A stretch of 64,000 bases of DNA, from NCBI RefSeq assembly GCF_004377485.1, contig NZ_SNTY01000025.1, forward strand, positions 140,940-204,939. The letters are read 5' to 3'. This document shows, in pieces, positions 1 through 8,928 of the stretch. A program made the position numbers and the translations under genes. The notes beneath the pieces were generated by a model. It ran no database searches, was not told where the DNA came from, and saw only the letters and a program-made list of their open reading frames with translations. Numbering within the stretch: the first letter of the stretch is position 1; each line of letters begins with the position of its first letter. The DNA comes from Alkanindiges illinoisensis (GTDB taxonomy: Bacteria > Pseudomonadota > Gammaproteobacteria > Pseudomonadales > Moraxellaceae).

Positions 1-696
1 CAGATTGCTGTGAGTCAGTTCCGCGCCTTTGGATACGCCAGTGGTTCCACCTGTGTATTGCAGCACAGCGGTGTCATTCAAGTTCATGACCGGACGCTTG
101 TAACGGCTGGCGCTAAATTTGTTTAAAGCAGCTTTAAATGGCACATGTCCCTTGATGTTCCATGCTGGAACCTGTTTGCGTACATGGCGCAGGACCATGT
201 TGACAATCAGGCCTTTGACCGTGCCCAGCAAATCACCCACACCAGTCACAATGGTATGTTTTACCGGGGTATTATTCTGGATTTCCGAGAAAATATGCGC
301 AAAGTTTTCAACAATAATCAGGACTTCTGAACCGGAATCCTTAAGCTGATGTTCAAGCTCACGCGCGGTATATAACGGGTTAACATTGACCAGCACATAA
401 CCGGCACGCAGGATGCCAATGGCAGCTACCGGATATTGCAGCACGTTGGGCATCATCACTGCCACACGTGCACCCTTGCTCAGGTTCAGGGATTGCAGGT
501 AGGCCGCAAACTTGCGACTGGCATTATCAAGTTCAGAAAAGCTCATGGCTTTATCCATACAGATAAAGGCATCGCGTGAACCGAATTTCTGAAAGTTTCG
601 TTCAAACACGTCAACCATTGAGGTGTTATTTGCCGGCATAACGATTTGTTCTGGAATACCTGCCGTTTTGTACGTCTTGTACCAAATATGATCCAT
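1..696 (-). CDS. fadD: Long-chain fatty-acid-CoA ligase, N-terminal part (runs off the window)
   Basis: AMP-forming acyl-CoA synthetase, which activates free fatty acids to acyl-CoA for beta-oxidation or lipid synthesis. Only the first 232 residues are present because the gene continues past position 1. They read as the N-terminal AMP-binding region and include the ATP/AMP loop YTGGTTGVSKGA at about residues 214-225. The segments MMPNVLQYPVA and VNVNPLYTARELEHQL are typical of FadD-like ligases. The ATG at 696 follows an AGGAG about 11 bases upstream. The adenylation C-terminal domain cannot be seen. A ligase for another carboxylic acid is possible, but the local sequence fits FadD best. Confidence 0.9.
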   Translation of the reverse strand, partial: MDHIWYKTYKTAGIPEQIVMPANNTSMVDVFERNFQKFGSRDAFICMDKAMSFSELDNASRKFAAYLQSLNLSKGARVAVMMPNVLQYPVAAIGILRAGYVLVNVNPLYTARELEHQLKDSGSEVLIIVENFAHIFSEIQNNTPVKHTIVTGVGDLLGTVKGLIVNMVLRHVRKQVPAWNIKGHVPFKAALNKFSASRYKRPVMNLNDTAVLQYTGGTTGVSKGAELTHSNL

Positions 697-862
697 GTTG
701 AAAAACGCTCCTGTATGCATCGGTTATCACTAGCTTAGGCTAAGGTTATCATAAGATATTTAATTAGGGTTAAACCAAGTTAGTGCCAATTAGTCAAGAA
801 ATGTTTTGACCACAACTGGCTGGCTTAAGCTCCTGTTAATATTTTCCTGTTTCAACAGATTA

Positions 863-880
863 AAGGGGCCTGCGCCCCTT
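863..880 (-). terminator. Hairpin just downstream of parC
   Basis: AAGGGGC (863-869) pairs with GCCCCTT (874-880) across a four-base loop, eight bases past the parC stop codon. On the minus strand only a short T-rich stretch follows. It is a plausible intrinsic terminator but not a textbook one. Confidence 0.5.
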
Positions 881-887
881 ACCCCTC

Positions 888-3110
888 TTACGGCCAAATT
901 GTACGCATGCCAGCAACTTTTTGGTAGCCTCGCGGCAGCAAATGACCACGCAAACCACGCTTGCCCACATAGTGCGCCAAATCTGCTCCCTTTAGCGTCA
1001 GGGTGCGTGAACCGGCTTCAATGGCAAGGCTGCTTTGGGCATTCAAGACCACCATGGTTTGTACGCGCTCTCCGGCCTCCAGTGCAATCAGTTTATTGCC
1101 TTTGCCCTTGCTCATGACAGGTAAATCCGCCAGTGCAAAAATCAGCAGACGGCCACTGGATGACAGCACGGCCAGCTGGTCTGCCTGCGCAGGTACCTCA
1201 AGTAATGGCAACAGTTCACTGTCATCACTCAGGTTCACCAGCGCCTTGCCGGCCTTGGCATTGGTGTCCAGATTGGCAATGCTGCTGGCAAATCCGTAGC
1301 CCTGACTGCTGGCCAGAATAATGGATTGCGTTTCCTCACCCATGATCAGGTCTATAAAACGGCTACCTGCGGGTGGATTTAGCCGCGTGGTGAGCGGTTC
1401 ACCCAGACTGCGCGCTGATGGCAAGGTGCTGGCAGCCACTGCATAGCTACGTCCGGTACTGTCCAGCAAAAATACCCGCTGGTTGGACTTGCCTGCACAG
1501 TGCGCCAGATACTGGTCACCAGCACGGTAATTCAGGTTCGTTGCATCAATGTCACCTTTGGCGGCACGAATCCAGCCGGCTTGCGACAACACCACGGTAA
1601 TGGCTTCGGCAGGAATCAGGTCACTTTCCTTGAGAGCGGTAGCTTCCTCACGTTGCACAATCGGTGAACAGCGCTCATCCCCATGCATTTTGGCATCGGC
1701 CTGCAATTCGTCAATAATCAGTAATTTCAACGATTCCGGGTTTTCCAGTTGCTCACGGATTTTGCTGGCCTGAGCAGACAGCTCATCCTGCTCGCGGCGG
1801 ATTTCCATTTCCTCAAGACGGGCCAAATGGCGCAGCTTCAGCTCCAGAATGGCTTCGGCCTGAATTTCATCAATCCCAAAATGCTGCATCAGTACCGGCT
1901 TGGGCTTGTCTTCTTCACGGATAATCTTGATTACTGTATCAATATCCAGATAGGCAATTAAAAGACCAGCCAGAATGTGCAGGCGGCGCTCAATTTTATC
2001 CAGCTGGAAACGCAGACGGCGCTTCACCGTATCCTGCCGGATTGCCAGCCACTCCAGCAGAATTTCACGAATGGACTTCACCTGCGGGCGACCATCCTGC
2101 CCGATCATGTTCAGGTTTACCCGGTAGCTGCTTTCCAGATCGGTAGTCGCAAACAAATGGTTCATCACCGCATCGGCATCCACGCGGTTGGAGCGCAGCT
2201 CAATCAACAGCCGGGTTGGGTTTTCATGGTCAGATTCATCACGTAAATCGGTGACCAATGGCAGTTTTTTGGCCTGCATCTGGTCGGCAATCTGGGTCAG
2301 AATCTTGTTGCCGGACACCTGATAAGGCAGTGCCGTAATAATGATCTCGCCTTTATCCACGTGGTATACAGCACGCATGCGATAGCTGCCACGGCCTGTG
2401 GTTTGAATTTTAAGCAACTCATCCGGACTGGACACAATTTCAGCCTGTGTGGGCAAGTCCGGCCCCGGAATAAACCCAGCCAGCTTTTTATCGGTCAATT
2501 CAGGATTCTTGAGTAAGGCAATGGTGCCTTTAACCACTTCACGCAGGTTGTGCGGCGGGATGTCAGTGGCCATGCCTACTGCAATACCAGTGGTACCATT
2601 CAATAAAATATTCGGCAAACGCGCTGGCAGGGTGACTGGTTCTTTCATTGAACCATCAAAATTGTCCTGCCACTCTACGGTACCCTGGCCCAGTTCACTG
2701 AGCAATACTTCGCTGTAAGCCGACAGCTTGGCTTCGGTATAACGCATGGCTGCAAAGGATTTTGGATCATCCGGCGAACCCCAGTTACCCTGCCCGCTAA
2801 TTAATGGATAGCGATAGCTAAACGGCTGTGCCATCAGCACCATGGCTTCATAGCAGGCACTGTCGCCATGCGGGTGATACTTGCCCAGTACATCGCCAAC
2901 CGTGCGTGCTGATTTTTTGGGCTTGCCACTGCTTTTTAAGCCAAGTTCGCTCATGGCATACACAATGCGGCGCTGCACTGGCTTTAGGCCATCAGAAATA
3001 TGCGGCAGTGCGCGATCCATAATCACGTACATGGCATAATTGAGATACGCCTGTTCAGTAAACTCGGCAACTGAACGGTTTTCTGTCGCGTTTTGCACAA
3101 AACTAGTCAT
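888..3110 (-). CDS. parC: DNA topoisomerase IV subunit A
   Basis: Subunit A of the ATP-dependent type IIA topoisomerase that decatenates daughter chromosomes; works with ParE, encoded at 5055-6950. The 740 residues match the usual ParC length (E. coli 752). The breakage-reunion domain is at the N-terminus, with the catalytic Tyr124 in MRYTEAK. The quinolone-resistance region [12 protein letters not shown] carries Ser84 and Glu88, the sensitive forms of E. coli S80 and E84. Coiled-coil and tower segments follow, then a beta-pinwheel C-terminal domain. GyrA is excluded because the sequence around the active site is ParC-type and a ParE gene lies close by. Confidence 0.97.
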   Translation of the reverse strand: MTSFVQNATENRSVAEFTEQAYLNYAMYVIMDRALPHISDGLKPVQRRIVYAMSELGLKSSGKPKKSARTVGDVLGKYHPHGDSACYEAMVLMAQPFSYRYPLISGQGNWGSPDDPKSFAAMRYTEAKLSAYSEVLLSELGQGTVEWQDNFDGSMKEPVTLPARLPNILLNGTTGIAVGMATDIPPHNLREVVKGTIALLKNPELTDKKLAGFIPGPDLPTQAEIVSSPDELLKIQTTGRGSYRMRAVYHVDKGEIIITALPYQVSGNKILTQIADQMQAKKLPLVTDLRDESDHENPTRLLIELRSNRVDADAVMNHLFATTDLESSYRVNLNMIGQDGRPQVKSIREILLEWLAIRQDTVKRRLRFQLDKIERRLHILAGLLIAYLDIDTVIKIIREEDKPKPVLMQHFGIDEIQAEAILELKLRHLARLEEMEIRREQDELSAQASKIREQLENPESLKLLIIDELQADAKMHGDERCSPIVQREEATALKESDLIPAEAITVVLSQAGWIRAAKGDIDATNLNYRAGDQYLAHCAGKSNQRVFLLDSTGRSYAVAASTLPSARSLGEPLTTRLNPPAGSRFIDLIMGEETQSIILASSQGYGFASSIANLDTNAKAGKALVNLSDDSELLPLLEVPAQADQLAVLSSSGRLLIFALADLPVMSKGKGNKLIALEAGERVQTMVVLNAQSSLAIEAGSRTLTLKGADLAHYVGKRGLRGHLLPRGYQKVAGMRTIWP

Positions 3111-3187
3111 AGTTTATTGATAACCTTAAGATTAAGGACAGTTAGCAAATGAAATTAAGCTTTCCTATTTGCCTTATCCTGTATCTG

Positions 3188-3538
3188 TCAAACAAGCTTG
3201 CTGGACGTTAGATATCGAAATAACGCCCAGAGCAAGATTAGATTTAAAACACCGAGAACATGGCCAAACCAGCGCAAACCCGGATCTGTGGTTTTAGACT
3301 GAAAATAACCGGCACTAAATCCCAGGCAAACAATTGGAACAGCGACCAGAATTAGTAGAAACTGCACACTGTTGTCGCCATTTCTTCCAATCAAGGAATT
3401 CTTATATATTTCAGTTAATTCAGGCGATATTTTTGGTAACTCACTGGACTCAAATATCGCACGCATAATTCCAAAGTAGCCAATAAACAGCAAAATGCAC
3501 CATAGGGGAATAATGAGACCCAGCCAGGCACTATTCAT
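3188..3538 (-). CDS. Hypothetical membrane protein with about three transmembrane helices
   Basis: I do not recognise a family. The 116-residue product has hydrophobic segments at about residues 6-28, 60-78 and 89-108, separated by a polar loop (about 30-57), so an inner-membrane location is likely. It lies between parC and an ankyrin-like gene on the same strand. The 36-base gap to the upstream gene would permit co-transcription. The hydrophobic pattern, compatible neighbours and lack of a competing frame support a real gene. Function unknown. Confidence 0.65.
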   Translation of the reverse strand: MNSAWLGLIIPLWCILLFIGYFGIMRAIFESSELPKISPELTEIYKNSLIGRNGDNSVQFLLILVAVPIVCLGFSAGYFQSKTTDPGLRWFGHVLGVLNLILLWALFRYLTSSKLV

Positions 3539-3574
3539 GCTGTTTCTCGCACGGATAGCACGGCTATGGCAACC

Positions 3575-4117
3575 TTAACTGGCCAGTTCCTTGCTCATTT
3601 TGGCACCATGACTGCGTAACAGCTCAAGCGTAGCGCGTTCTTCCGGTAGCGCATCCGCCCAGTCAATCTGGTCAAAGTCGCAGTCAAAAAACAGGTCGCT
3701 GATGGATGACAAAATGGTCAGGCCTTCATCATCCCGGGTGTTTGGATCAACCTCATGCGCCAGCAGGATTTTAACCACTGGTTCACAAGCGGCACTGGCG
3801 GCATCCCATAGCGGGCCATACAACTCCTCGCTATCCCACAAATGCAAATTAGCGCCTGCTGCAATTAGCGCCTGCAAAATATCAATATACGGCTTTAGCT
3901 GTGCCTGTTTTTCTGCTTCGCTCAGCGGATGGTTCGCCTCATGTGCATCGCAGATATTTTCCCACCAGCGAAACAACTGATCGCATAGTTTGGACACAGG
4001 AGGCCCCGCTTCTTCATCAACGAAATTGGGATCAACCTGCTGTAACAATTGCTGCACCTGGGCAACGTCCAGTTCATCAATGGCTTGTAATAATGCTTTT
4101 TGCTGTGGATTTAACAT
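3575..4117 (-). CDS. Ankyrin-repeat-like protein
   Basis: A 180-residue, acidic, soluble protein without a signal peptide. Ankyrin-like helical repeats can be picked out: an N-terminal unit ending QQLLQQVDPNFVD, a unit with LQALIAAGANLHLWD, a unit with VVKILLAHEVDPNTRDDEG, and a closing ELLRSHGAKM. Ankyrin repeats are protein-interaction modules, so the partner cannot be guessed from sequence. Repeats two and three are separated by a non-canonical insert. It probably shares a transcript with the small membrane protein downstream. Confidence 0.7.
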   Translation of the reverse strand: MLNPQQKALLQAIDELDVAQVQQLLQQVDPNFVDEEAGPPVSKLCDQLFRWWENICDAHEANHPLSEAEKQAQLKPYIDILQALIAAGANLHLWDSEELYGPLWDAASAACEPVVKILLAHEVDPNTRDDEGLTILSSISDLFFDCDFDQIDWADALPEERATLELLRSHGAKMSKELAS

Positions 4118-4172
4118 GGTTTCTCGATCCAGATATTATAGCGACAGCTTAACAGGCTCGGGCCTCTCTGAC

Positions 4173-4204
4173 AAAAAAGCCCGACATGATTTGACGGGCT
4201 TTTG
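4173..4204 (-). terminator. Rho-independent terminator after the hibernation-factor gene
   Basis: AAAAGCCCG (4175-4183) pairs with CGGGCTTTT (4195-4203). On the minus strand the stem is followed by a T run, seven bases past the stop codon at 4211. Confidence 0.8.
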
Positions 4205-4210
4205 TACAGC

Positions 4211-4573
4211 TTATTCCTGCTCTGGCACCAGTTCTTCCCAGTTTGGCCGGGTTTCATGGCGATGGTCGTTGAGCTTGTCCAGGCTATGCTCAAACATGTG
4301 ATGCAGTTTTTCAATGGCGCCATCGAGTGCCAGATCAAGGCTGGAGGCCTTATTGGTCACTGCCATGGGTTTTAGGCCAGCCGCACGTGCCTCAATAGCA
4401 CAACGCTTGTCCTGATCGCCCCCTTTGTCGGCATTTTCATCACTAAAATGCACTTCAATATGGGTTACTCGTTCACTGTAGCGACTAAATTCGCTTTTAA
4501 GCTGGTCACGCACATAATCAATCATTCGTGCTGTGCCTTCAATATGGTTATCTGTACGAACTTCAATATTCAT
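4211..4573 (-). CDS. hpf: Ribosome hibernation promoting factor family protein (HPF/RaiA)
   Basis: A 120-residue sigma-54 modulation / S30EA domain protein. Family members bind the decoding centre of idle 30S subunits in stationary phase, inhibiting translation and promoting or blocking 100S dimer formation. The beta-alpha-beta-beta-beta-alpha pattern is visible, including IEVHFSDENADKGGDQDKRCAIE and the C-terminal helix DLALDGAIEKLHHMFEHSL. It is longer than E. coli HPF (95) because of an acidic tail ending NWEELVPEQE, but lacks the extra dimerisation domain of long HPF. A dedicated terminator follows. HPF and YfiA/RaiA cannot be told apart with certainty. Confidence 0.8.
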   Translation of the reverse strand: MNIEVRTDNHIEGTARMIDYVRDQLKSEFSRYSERVTHIEVHFSDENADKGGDQDKRCAIEARAAGLKPMAVTNKASSLDLALDGAIEKLHHMFEHSLDKLNDHRHETRPNWEELVPEQE

Positions 4574-5054
4574 AATCTAAGGTTCCTCACTTGCATTATA
4601 CGCCTGACTATCAAGACGCTAAGTTTTTGGCTCGACTGCCCTGCACCATAATGGGCAAAGAACTGCTGAACATACCAGCATCCTAATAAAAACGGCTGGA
4701 AAGCATTCACGCGCACATTCTTTTTGAGCAGACAATAACCAAGGCCCTTGTTCGTTTTAATACGAGAACACTTTGAAGATAGCATGGAAAAACAGGACCA
4801 CCAGCGGGATTTAGATGAATTTCACCATTTGAAACAAATTAACGAACATTAAGCACACCTTTATAAAATATAAAATTTATTGAGGCAGAACTAAGGAAAA
4901 ATTAAGAATAATGTCCCAACTTAAGCAAAATTTTGATGAGTTATTATGAAGAGCAAACATGATGATATCTTGAAGTTTAATACATCCCATTATTGTACCC
5001 GGCTAGCAGACACAACAATGGGATAATGGGGTTTTACGGACAATTTAAAACAGC
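4574..5054. other. Intergenic region between parE and hpf
   Basis: About 480 bases without a convincing gene. It should hold the hpf promoter. An imperfect hairpin at about 4986-5029 (CCCATTATTGT against ACAACAATGGG, one mismatch) lies just past the parE stop and may end the parE transcript. A 34-codon reading frame on the plus strand (4748-4852, TTG start) has a charged, protein-like composition but no good ribosome binding site, so it is not called as a gene. Confidence 0.5.
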
Positions 5055-6950
5055 TTATAAGGCTGCCACATCGGCCAGATTACCTTTTTCTTCCAGCCAA
5101 ACCTTACGATCCGCAGCCCGTTTCTTGGCCAGCAGCTTGTCCAGTAGCCCGGCCGTATGATGACTATCATCCAGATCCAGTTGTACCAGACGGCGGGTGT
5201 TTGGATCCATGGTGGTTTCGCGCAGTTGCAACGGGTTCATTTCACCCAGACCCTTAAAGCGGGTAATTTGCGGTGTACCGCGGCTCTTGATCTTCTTGAG
5301 GATTTGCTCAAGCTCTGCATCATCGAGTGCATAATGCACTTCTTTGCCCGCATCAATCCGGTACAAGGGAGGCATGGCCACAAACAAATGTCCTTCTTCC
5401 ACCAGTGCTGGAAAATGCCGTACAAACAAGGCACACAGCAGCGTGGCAATATGCAAGCCATCTGAATCTGCATCGGCCAGAATGCAAATTTTGCCATAGC
5501 GCAGCTCAGACAGGTCATCACTGCCCGGATCAACCCCAATGGCAATGGCAATATCATGCACTTCCTGCGAGGCCAGTACCTCATCAGACGATACTTCCCA
5601 GGTGTTTAAAATCTTGCCCCGTAGCGGCATGATGGCCTGAAAATTACGGTTACGTGCCTGCTTGGCACTCCCGCCTGCCGAATCGCCTTCTACCAGAAAC
5701 AGCTCGGTTTCCTCACGGGTAGCCCCGGCACAATCCGCCAGTTTGCCGGGAAGTGCAGGCCCGGAAGCAATTTTCTTGCGCTCAACCTTTTTGGCGGCCT
5801 TTAAACGGCGGCCTGCCCGGTCAATCGCCAGCTCGGCCAGTTGTGTTGCCACTTCGGGATTCTGGTTAAGCCATAATGAAAAGGCATCTTTGGAAATATT
5901 TTGCACAATGCCTGCGGCTTCACGGCTGGACAGGCGCTCCTTGGTTTGCCCGGAAAACTGCGGCTCCTGAAACTTGAGCGACAGGATAAAATTCACCCCG
6001 TCCCACACGTCATCAGCGGCCAGCTTTAAATTGCGCGGTAACAGGTTGCGCAGCTCGCAAAACTCGCGTAGTGCATCAGCAATGCCGGAGCGCAAGCCAT
6101 TGACATGCGTGCCGCCTTGCGCCGTGGGAATCAGGTTGACATAGCTTTCTTGTACGGTGTCGCCACCCTCGGCATTCCAGCAAATGGCAAATTCACAATG
6201 TGCCCGCTCTACGCTAGCTATAGCCACAAAAGGATCAGCCGGAATAATTTCCCGGCCATCCAGCTCATCCTTTAAATAGTCCAGCAGGCCATTTTCAAAC
6301 TGCCAGACCAGGGTTTCACCGCTGTCTTCATCATGAAAACTCACCTTTAAGCCAGCCGACAGCACAGCCTTGGCCTTTAAGGCATGCTTAAGTGCGCGCA
6401 GCGAGAATTTGGGAGTGTCAAAATATTTGGCTTCTGGCCAGAAACGCACCATCGTTCCCGTTTGGCGCTTAGGCACGGCTTTTTCCTGTACCTTAAGCCC
6501 GTCCAGCGGCACGCCCTGTGCAAACGCCATGCTATATAAATTGCCTTGCCGTTGCACCTGTACTTCCACCCGCGTGGACAGAGCATTCACCACTGAAATA
6601 CCTACACCGTGCAAGCCACCGGAAAACTGGTAATTATCAGTAGAAAACTTGCCGCCCGCATGTAGCCGGGTCAGGATAATCTCAATGCCGCTCTGGCCAT
6701 ATTCCGGGTGAATATCTACCGGCATGCCACGGCCATTGTCCTGTACAGACAGCGAGCCATCCTTGTATACCACCACGGTTACTTCATTGGCATGGCCCGC
6801 CAGTGCTTCATCCACCGCATTATCGATGACTTCCTGCGCCAAATGATTGGGGCGTGAAGTATCGGTGTACATGCCGGGGCGACGGCGCACCGGATCAAGG
6901 CCGGACAATACCTCTAGCGACTGCGCAGTATATTGACTCACGTTATTCAC
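5055..6950 (-). CDS. parE: DNA topoisomerase IV subunit B
   Basis: ATPase subunit of topoisomerase IV, partner of ParC. Length 631 residues (E. coli 630). The GHKL ATPase domain shows EVIDNAVDEALAG, DNGRGMPVD and the lid GGLHGVGISVVNALS. The transducer domain follows. The TOPRIM domain has FLVEGDSAGGSAKQARNR and the metal-binding DADSDG. The C-terminal tail matches ParE rather than GyrB: no GyrB-type insert is present. parC and parE are about 1.9 kb apart with small genes between, on the same strand, and probably have separate promoters. Confidence 0.97.
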   Translation of the reverse strand: MNNVSQYTAQSLEVLSGLDPVRRRPGMYTDTSRPNHLAQEVIDNAVDEALAGHANEVTVVVYKDGSLSVQDNGRGMPVDIHPEYGQSGIEIILTRLHAGGKFSTDNYQFSGGLHGVGISVVNALSTRVEVQVQRQGNLYSMAFAQGVPLDGLKVQEKAVPKRQTGTMVRFWPEAKYFDTPKFSLRALKHALKAKAVLSAGLKVSFHDEDSGETLVWQFENGLLDYLKDELDGREIIPADPFVAIASVERAHCEFAICWNAEGGDTVQESYVNLIPTAQGGTHVNGLRSGIADALREFCELRNLLPRNLKLAADDVWDGVNFILSLKFQEPQFSGQTKERLSSREAAGIVQNISKDAFSLWLNQNPEVATQLAELAIDRAGRRLKAAKKVERKKIASGPALPGKLADCAGATREETELFLVEGDSAGGSAKQARNRNFQAIMPLRGKILNTWEVSSDEVLASQEVHDIAIAIGVDPGSDDLSELRYGKICILADADSDGLHIATLLCALFVRHFPALVEEGHLFVAMPPLYRIDAGKEVHYALDDAELEQILKKIKSRGTPQITRFKGLGEMNPLQLRETTMDPNTRRLVQLDLDDSHHTAGLLDKLLAKKRAADRKVWLEEKGNLADVAAL

Positions 6951-7235
6951 TTCCCATTACAAAGTCATTGATTAACTGTTTTCTTTCATCCAAGGTTTTA
7001 CGCTGGCAGACCACTAAAATGCTATAGCCACTGTGTGTCTATTTCTTATTTAACCATCGACGCAAAGCACAGGATTCAAGCAAAAACAAATGACGAAAAA
7101 AACTATTAATATCAACTAAAACATACAGCATTAAATTAATAACACATCCAAAGCTCAGGCCTGCTCATGAATGCGCAAGCTGTCTTTTGGATAAACATTT
7201 GAATGAACATGAGTGCCTGTATGGCAGTTTATGCC

Positions 7236-7868
7236 TCAAGCAAGCTGGCGCAAATCATGACCCGTCACAAACTCCAGCACGCGGTCATGCTGACGCAGAG
7301 CCTGCATACTGCCATAGCCCCAGCTCACTGCACCAAATGCCATGTTGGCCTGTGCTGCTGCCTCGGCATCGGTTTCCTGATCACCAATATAAATGGCATG
7401 CTGGGCTGCAATACCGGTTTTCCTTAAAACCTTTTTCAAATGCGCAGTCTTGCCGAAAATCGACATACCGCAATGCACCTGACCAAACAGGGCAAACAGT
7501 TCAGCCCCTAAAATGGCAGCCACGTTTTCTCGCGAATTGGATGACACAATGGCCAGCCGCACACCTGAGCTAGCCAGAAACTTCAAGCTGTCACTAATGT
7601 GTTCAAACAGTTCAATCTGGTGCGCATTGCGCCGCATACGCCGGATAAAGCCGCGTGATACCAGCGGCAATTTCCAGGCTGCCATTTCAACATGCTGCAT
7701 AATCTGGCGTGGCGTGGCATGACGCAAAGTTTCAATCTCGTGCATTTCAATTTTTTTGAAACGATACTGCTCAGCCAGCTCGTTAAACACACTGGCAAAA
7801 AATGGAAATGAATTGGCCAGCGTGCCATCAAAATCAAAAATAGCCAGTTGGTACTTTGCGCCTTGCAT
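7236..7868 (-). CDS. HAD-superfamily phosphatase (phosphoglycolate-phosphatase-like)
   Basis: A 210-residue haloacid-dehalogenase-like hydrolase, expected to remove phosphate from a small metabolite. Motif I is FDFDGTLANS with nucleophile Asp12 and acid/base Asp14. Motif II is the serine in AIVSSNSREN, motif III a lysine in FGKTAHLKKV, motif IV GDQETD. A helical cap lies between motifs I and II, as in the Gph/PGPase-like subgroup. The frame is open upstream to 7967, but that would overlap the esterase gene by 68 bases. ATG 7868, next to the start of the HAD fold, is chosen, although no strong ribosome binding site precedes it. The substrate cannot be read from the sequence. Confidence 0.8.
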   Translation of the reverse strand: MQGAKYQLAIFDFDGTLANSFPFFASVFNELAEQYRFKKIEMHEIETLRHATPRQIMQHVEMAAWKLPLVSRGFIRRMRRNAHQIELFEHISDSLKFLASSGVRLAIVSSNSRENVAAILGAELFALFGQVHCGMSIFGKTAHLKKVLRKTGIAAQHAIYIGDQETDAEAAAQANMAFGAVSWGYGSMQALRQHDRVLEFVTGHDLRQLA

Positions 7869-7899
7869 GCGGTGGGCCGCCTGAGAATGAATCACGCCA

Positions 7900-8481
7900 T
7901 CAGCGATCAAACAAGAAATTAATAATGAGCGGAATTTTACTGTCCATATCATGCATAAAATGGTCACCGCCCGGCTCTACAATCAGCGCACTCTGGGCCT
8001 CATCCTGACTGAAATAACTTTCAGCCTCGCGGTAATCCAGTACTTCATCCCCCTGCTTGAGCAGCACCAGAATTCTATCCGGGCTGGCAGGTACAGGCTG
8101 ATACAGTGCCTTTAGGTCTTCCAGCTGGTCTGGCGTCACGACCCAGCCAGTTTCAGTATGGTGCTCGGTTTCACCCTGCGCAAAGAACCGTTTGAACCGT
8201 TCAAATGGTCGCACAGATGGATTAACAAGAACAGCCCGCACCGCATGCTTTGCGACGCAAGCTGTCGCATAAAAGCCACCGAGGCTGCTGCCCACCAAAC
8301 CGGTGTGGGGATCCTGAGCAATGGCCTCATCCAGCAGTTGCATGACCTGCTGTGGGGGCAGATTCAGGTCGGGTCGAACCACCCTGATTTCTGGTCGGTG
8401 GGTTCTGCACCAGTCTTCCAGCATTTGACCCTTGGCAGATGCGGCATTGCTATTGAGTCCATGAATATAAATCAGTTGCAT
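7900..8481 (-). CDS. yqiA: YqiA/YcfP-family alpha/beta-hydrolase (esterase)
   Basis: A 193-residue alpha/beta-fold esterase, the usual length for the family. It begins with the oxyanion strand MQLIYIHGLNSN. The nucleophile is Ser66 in GSSLGGF. The aspartate lies in LLKQGDEVLDY and the histidine in GGDHFMHDM. In E. coli yqiA lies directly upstream of parE. Here it is separated from parE by one HAD phosphatase gene, so the ancient neighbourhood is recognisable. E. coli YqiA hydrolyses short acyl esters in vitro, but its physiological substrate is unclear. The HAD gene begins 31 bases after its stop and is probably co-transcribed. Confidence 0.88.
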   Translation of the reverse strand: MQLIYIHGLNSNAASAKGQMLEDWCRTHRPEIRVVRPDLNLPPQQVMQLLDEAIAQDPHTGLVGSSLGGFYATACVAKHAVRAVLVNPSVRPFERFKRFFAQGETEHHTETGWVVTPDQLEDLKALYQPVPASPDRILVLLKQGDEVLDYREAESYFSQDEAQSALIVEPGGDHFMHDMDSKIPLIINFLFDR

Positions 8482-8928
8482 AAGAATGGCTTATCCGGCA
8501 ATCACATCAAATCGGGGCTAAATTGTACGCATGTTAAAGTTATGCGCAAGTCTGATACGTTCTGTGTAAAGCGTATAACAAGAGGCTATTCTGCCTAAGT
8601 TACACTTAAGTTATGTAACAAAATTACTTTTTCGTCACTAAGTCCTTTGGTTTTCACACATTTTTTAACGCATTACTCAACTATTTCAGGATATAGGTAG
8701 CAGTAGACATTTTAGTGTAAAAAACAGGCAATTGGCTAAACTGCTTTGAAAATAAGCCAGAATGAGCATTTTGGCCAATTATTGTACTAAAGTAGATATT
8801 GACACCTTTAGTAATCAAGAGTAAACATCATGTAACAGCTTGTAATAGCTATGTCACCCAACTGTGACCCACTGCTTAATCGCACAGGAATAAAGTCGAT
8901 TTAGCGAATAAACGGAGGATGCCGCATC
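8482..8928. promoter_or_regulatory. Divergent promoter region between yqiA and the lipase-like gene
   Basis: About 450 bases of non-coding sequence, AT-rich over its second half. It must hold the yqiA promoter (minus) and that of the hydrolase at 8929 (plus). A short inverted repeat, GTTACA (8599-8604) and TGTAAC (8614-8619), is visible, but I assign no regulator. No RNA gene or further reading frame can be supported. Confidence 0.4.

Noticed and set aside
806..1299. Plus-strand open frames opposite parC
   Set aside because: They lie antisense to well-conserved parC, and their composition is that of a reversed coding strand.
4570..4785. 71-codon minus-strand frame between parE and hpf
   Set aside because: No ribosome binding site, no recognisable domain, and it touches the hpf start.
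7187..7573. 128-codon plus-strand frame
   Set aside because: Mostly antisense to the HAD phosphatase, whose motifs are clear on the other strand.
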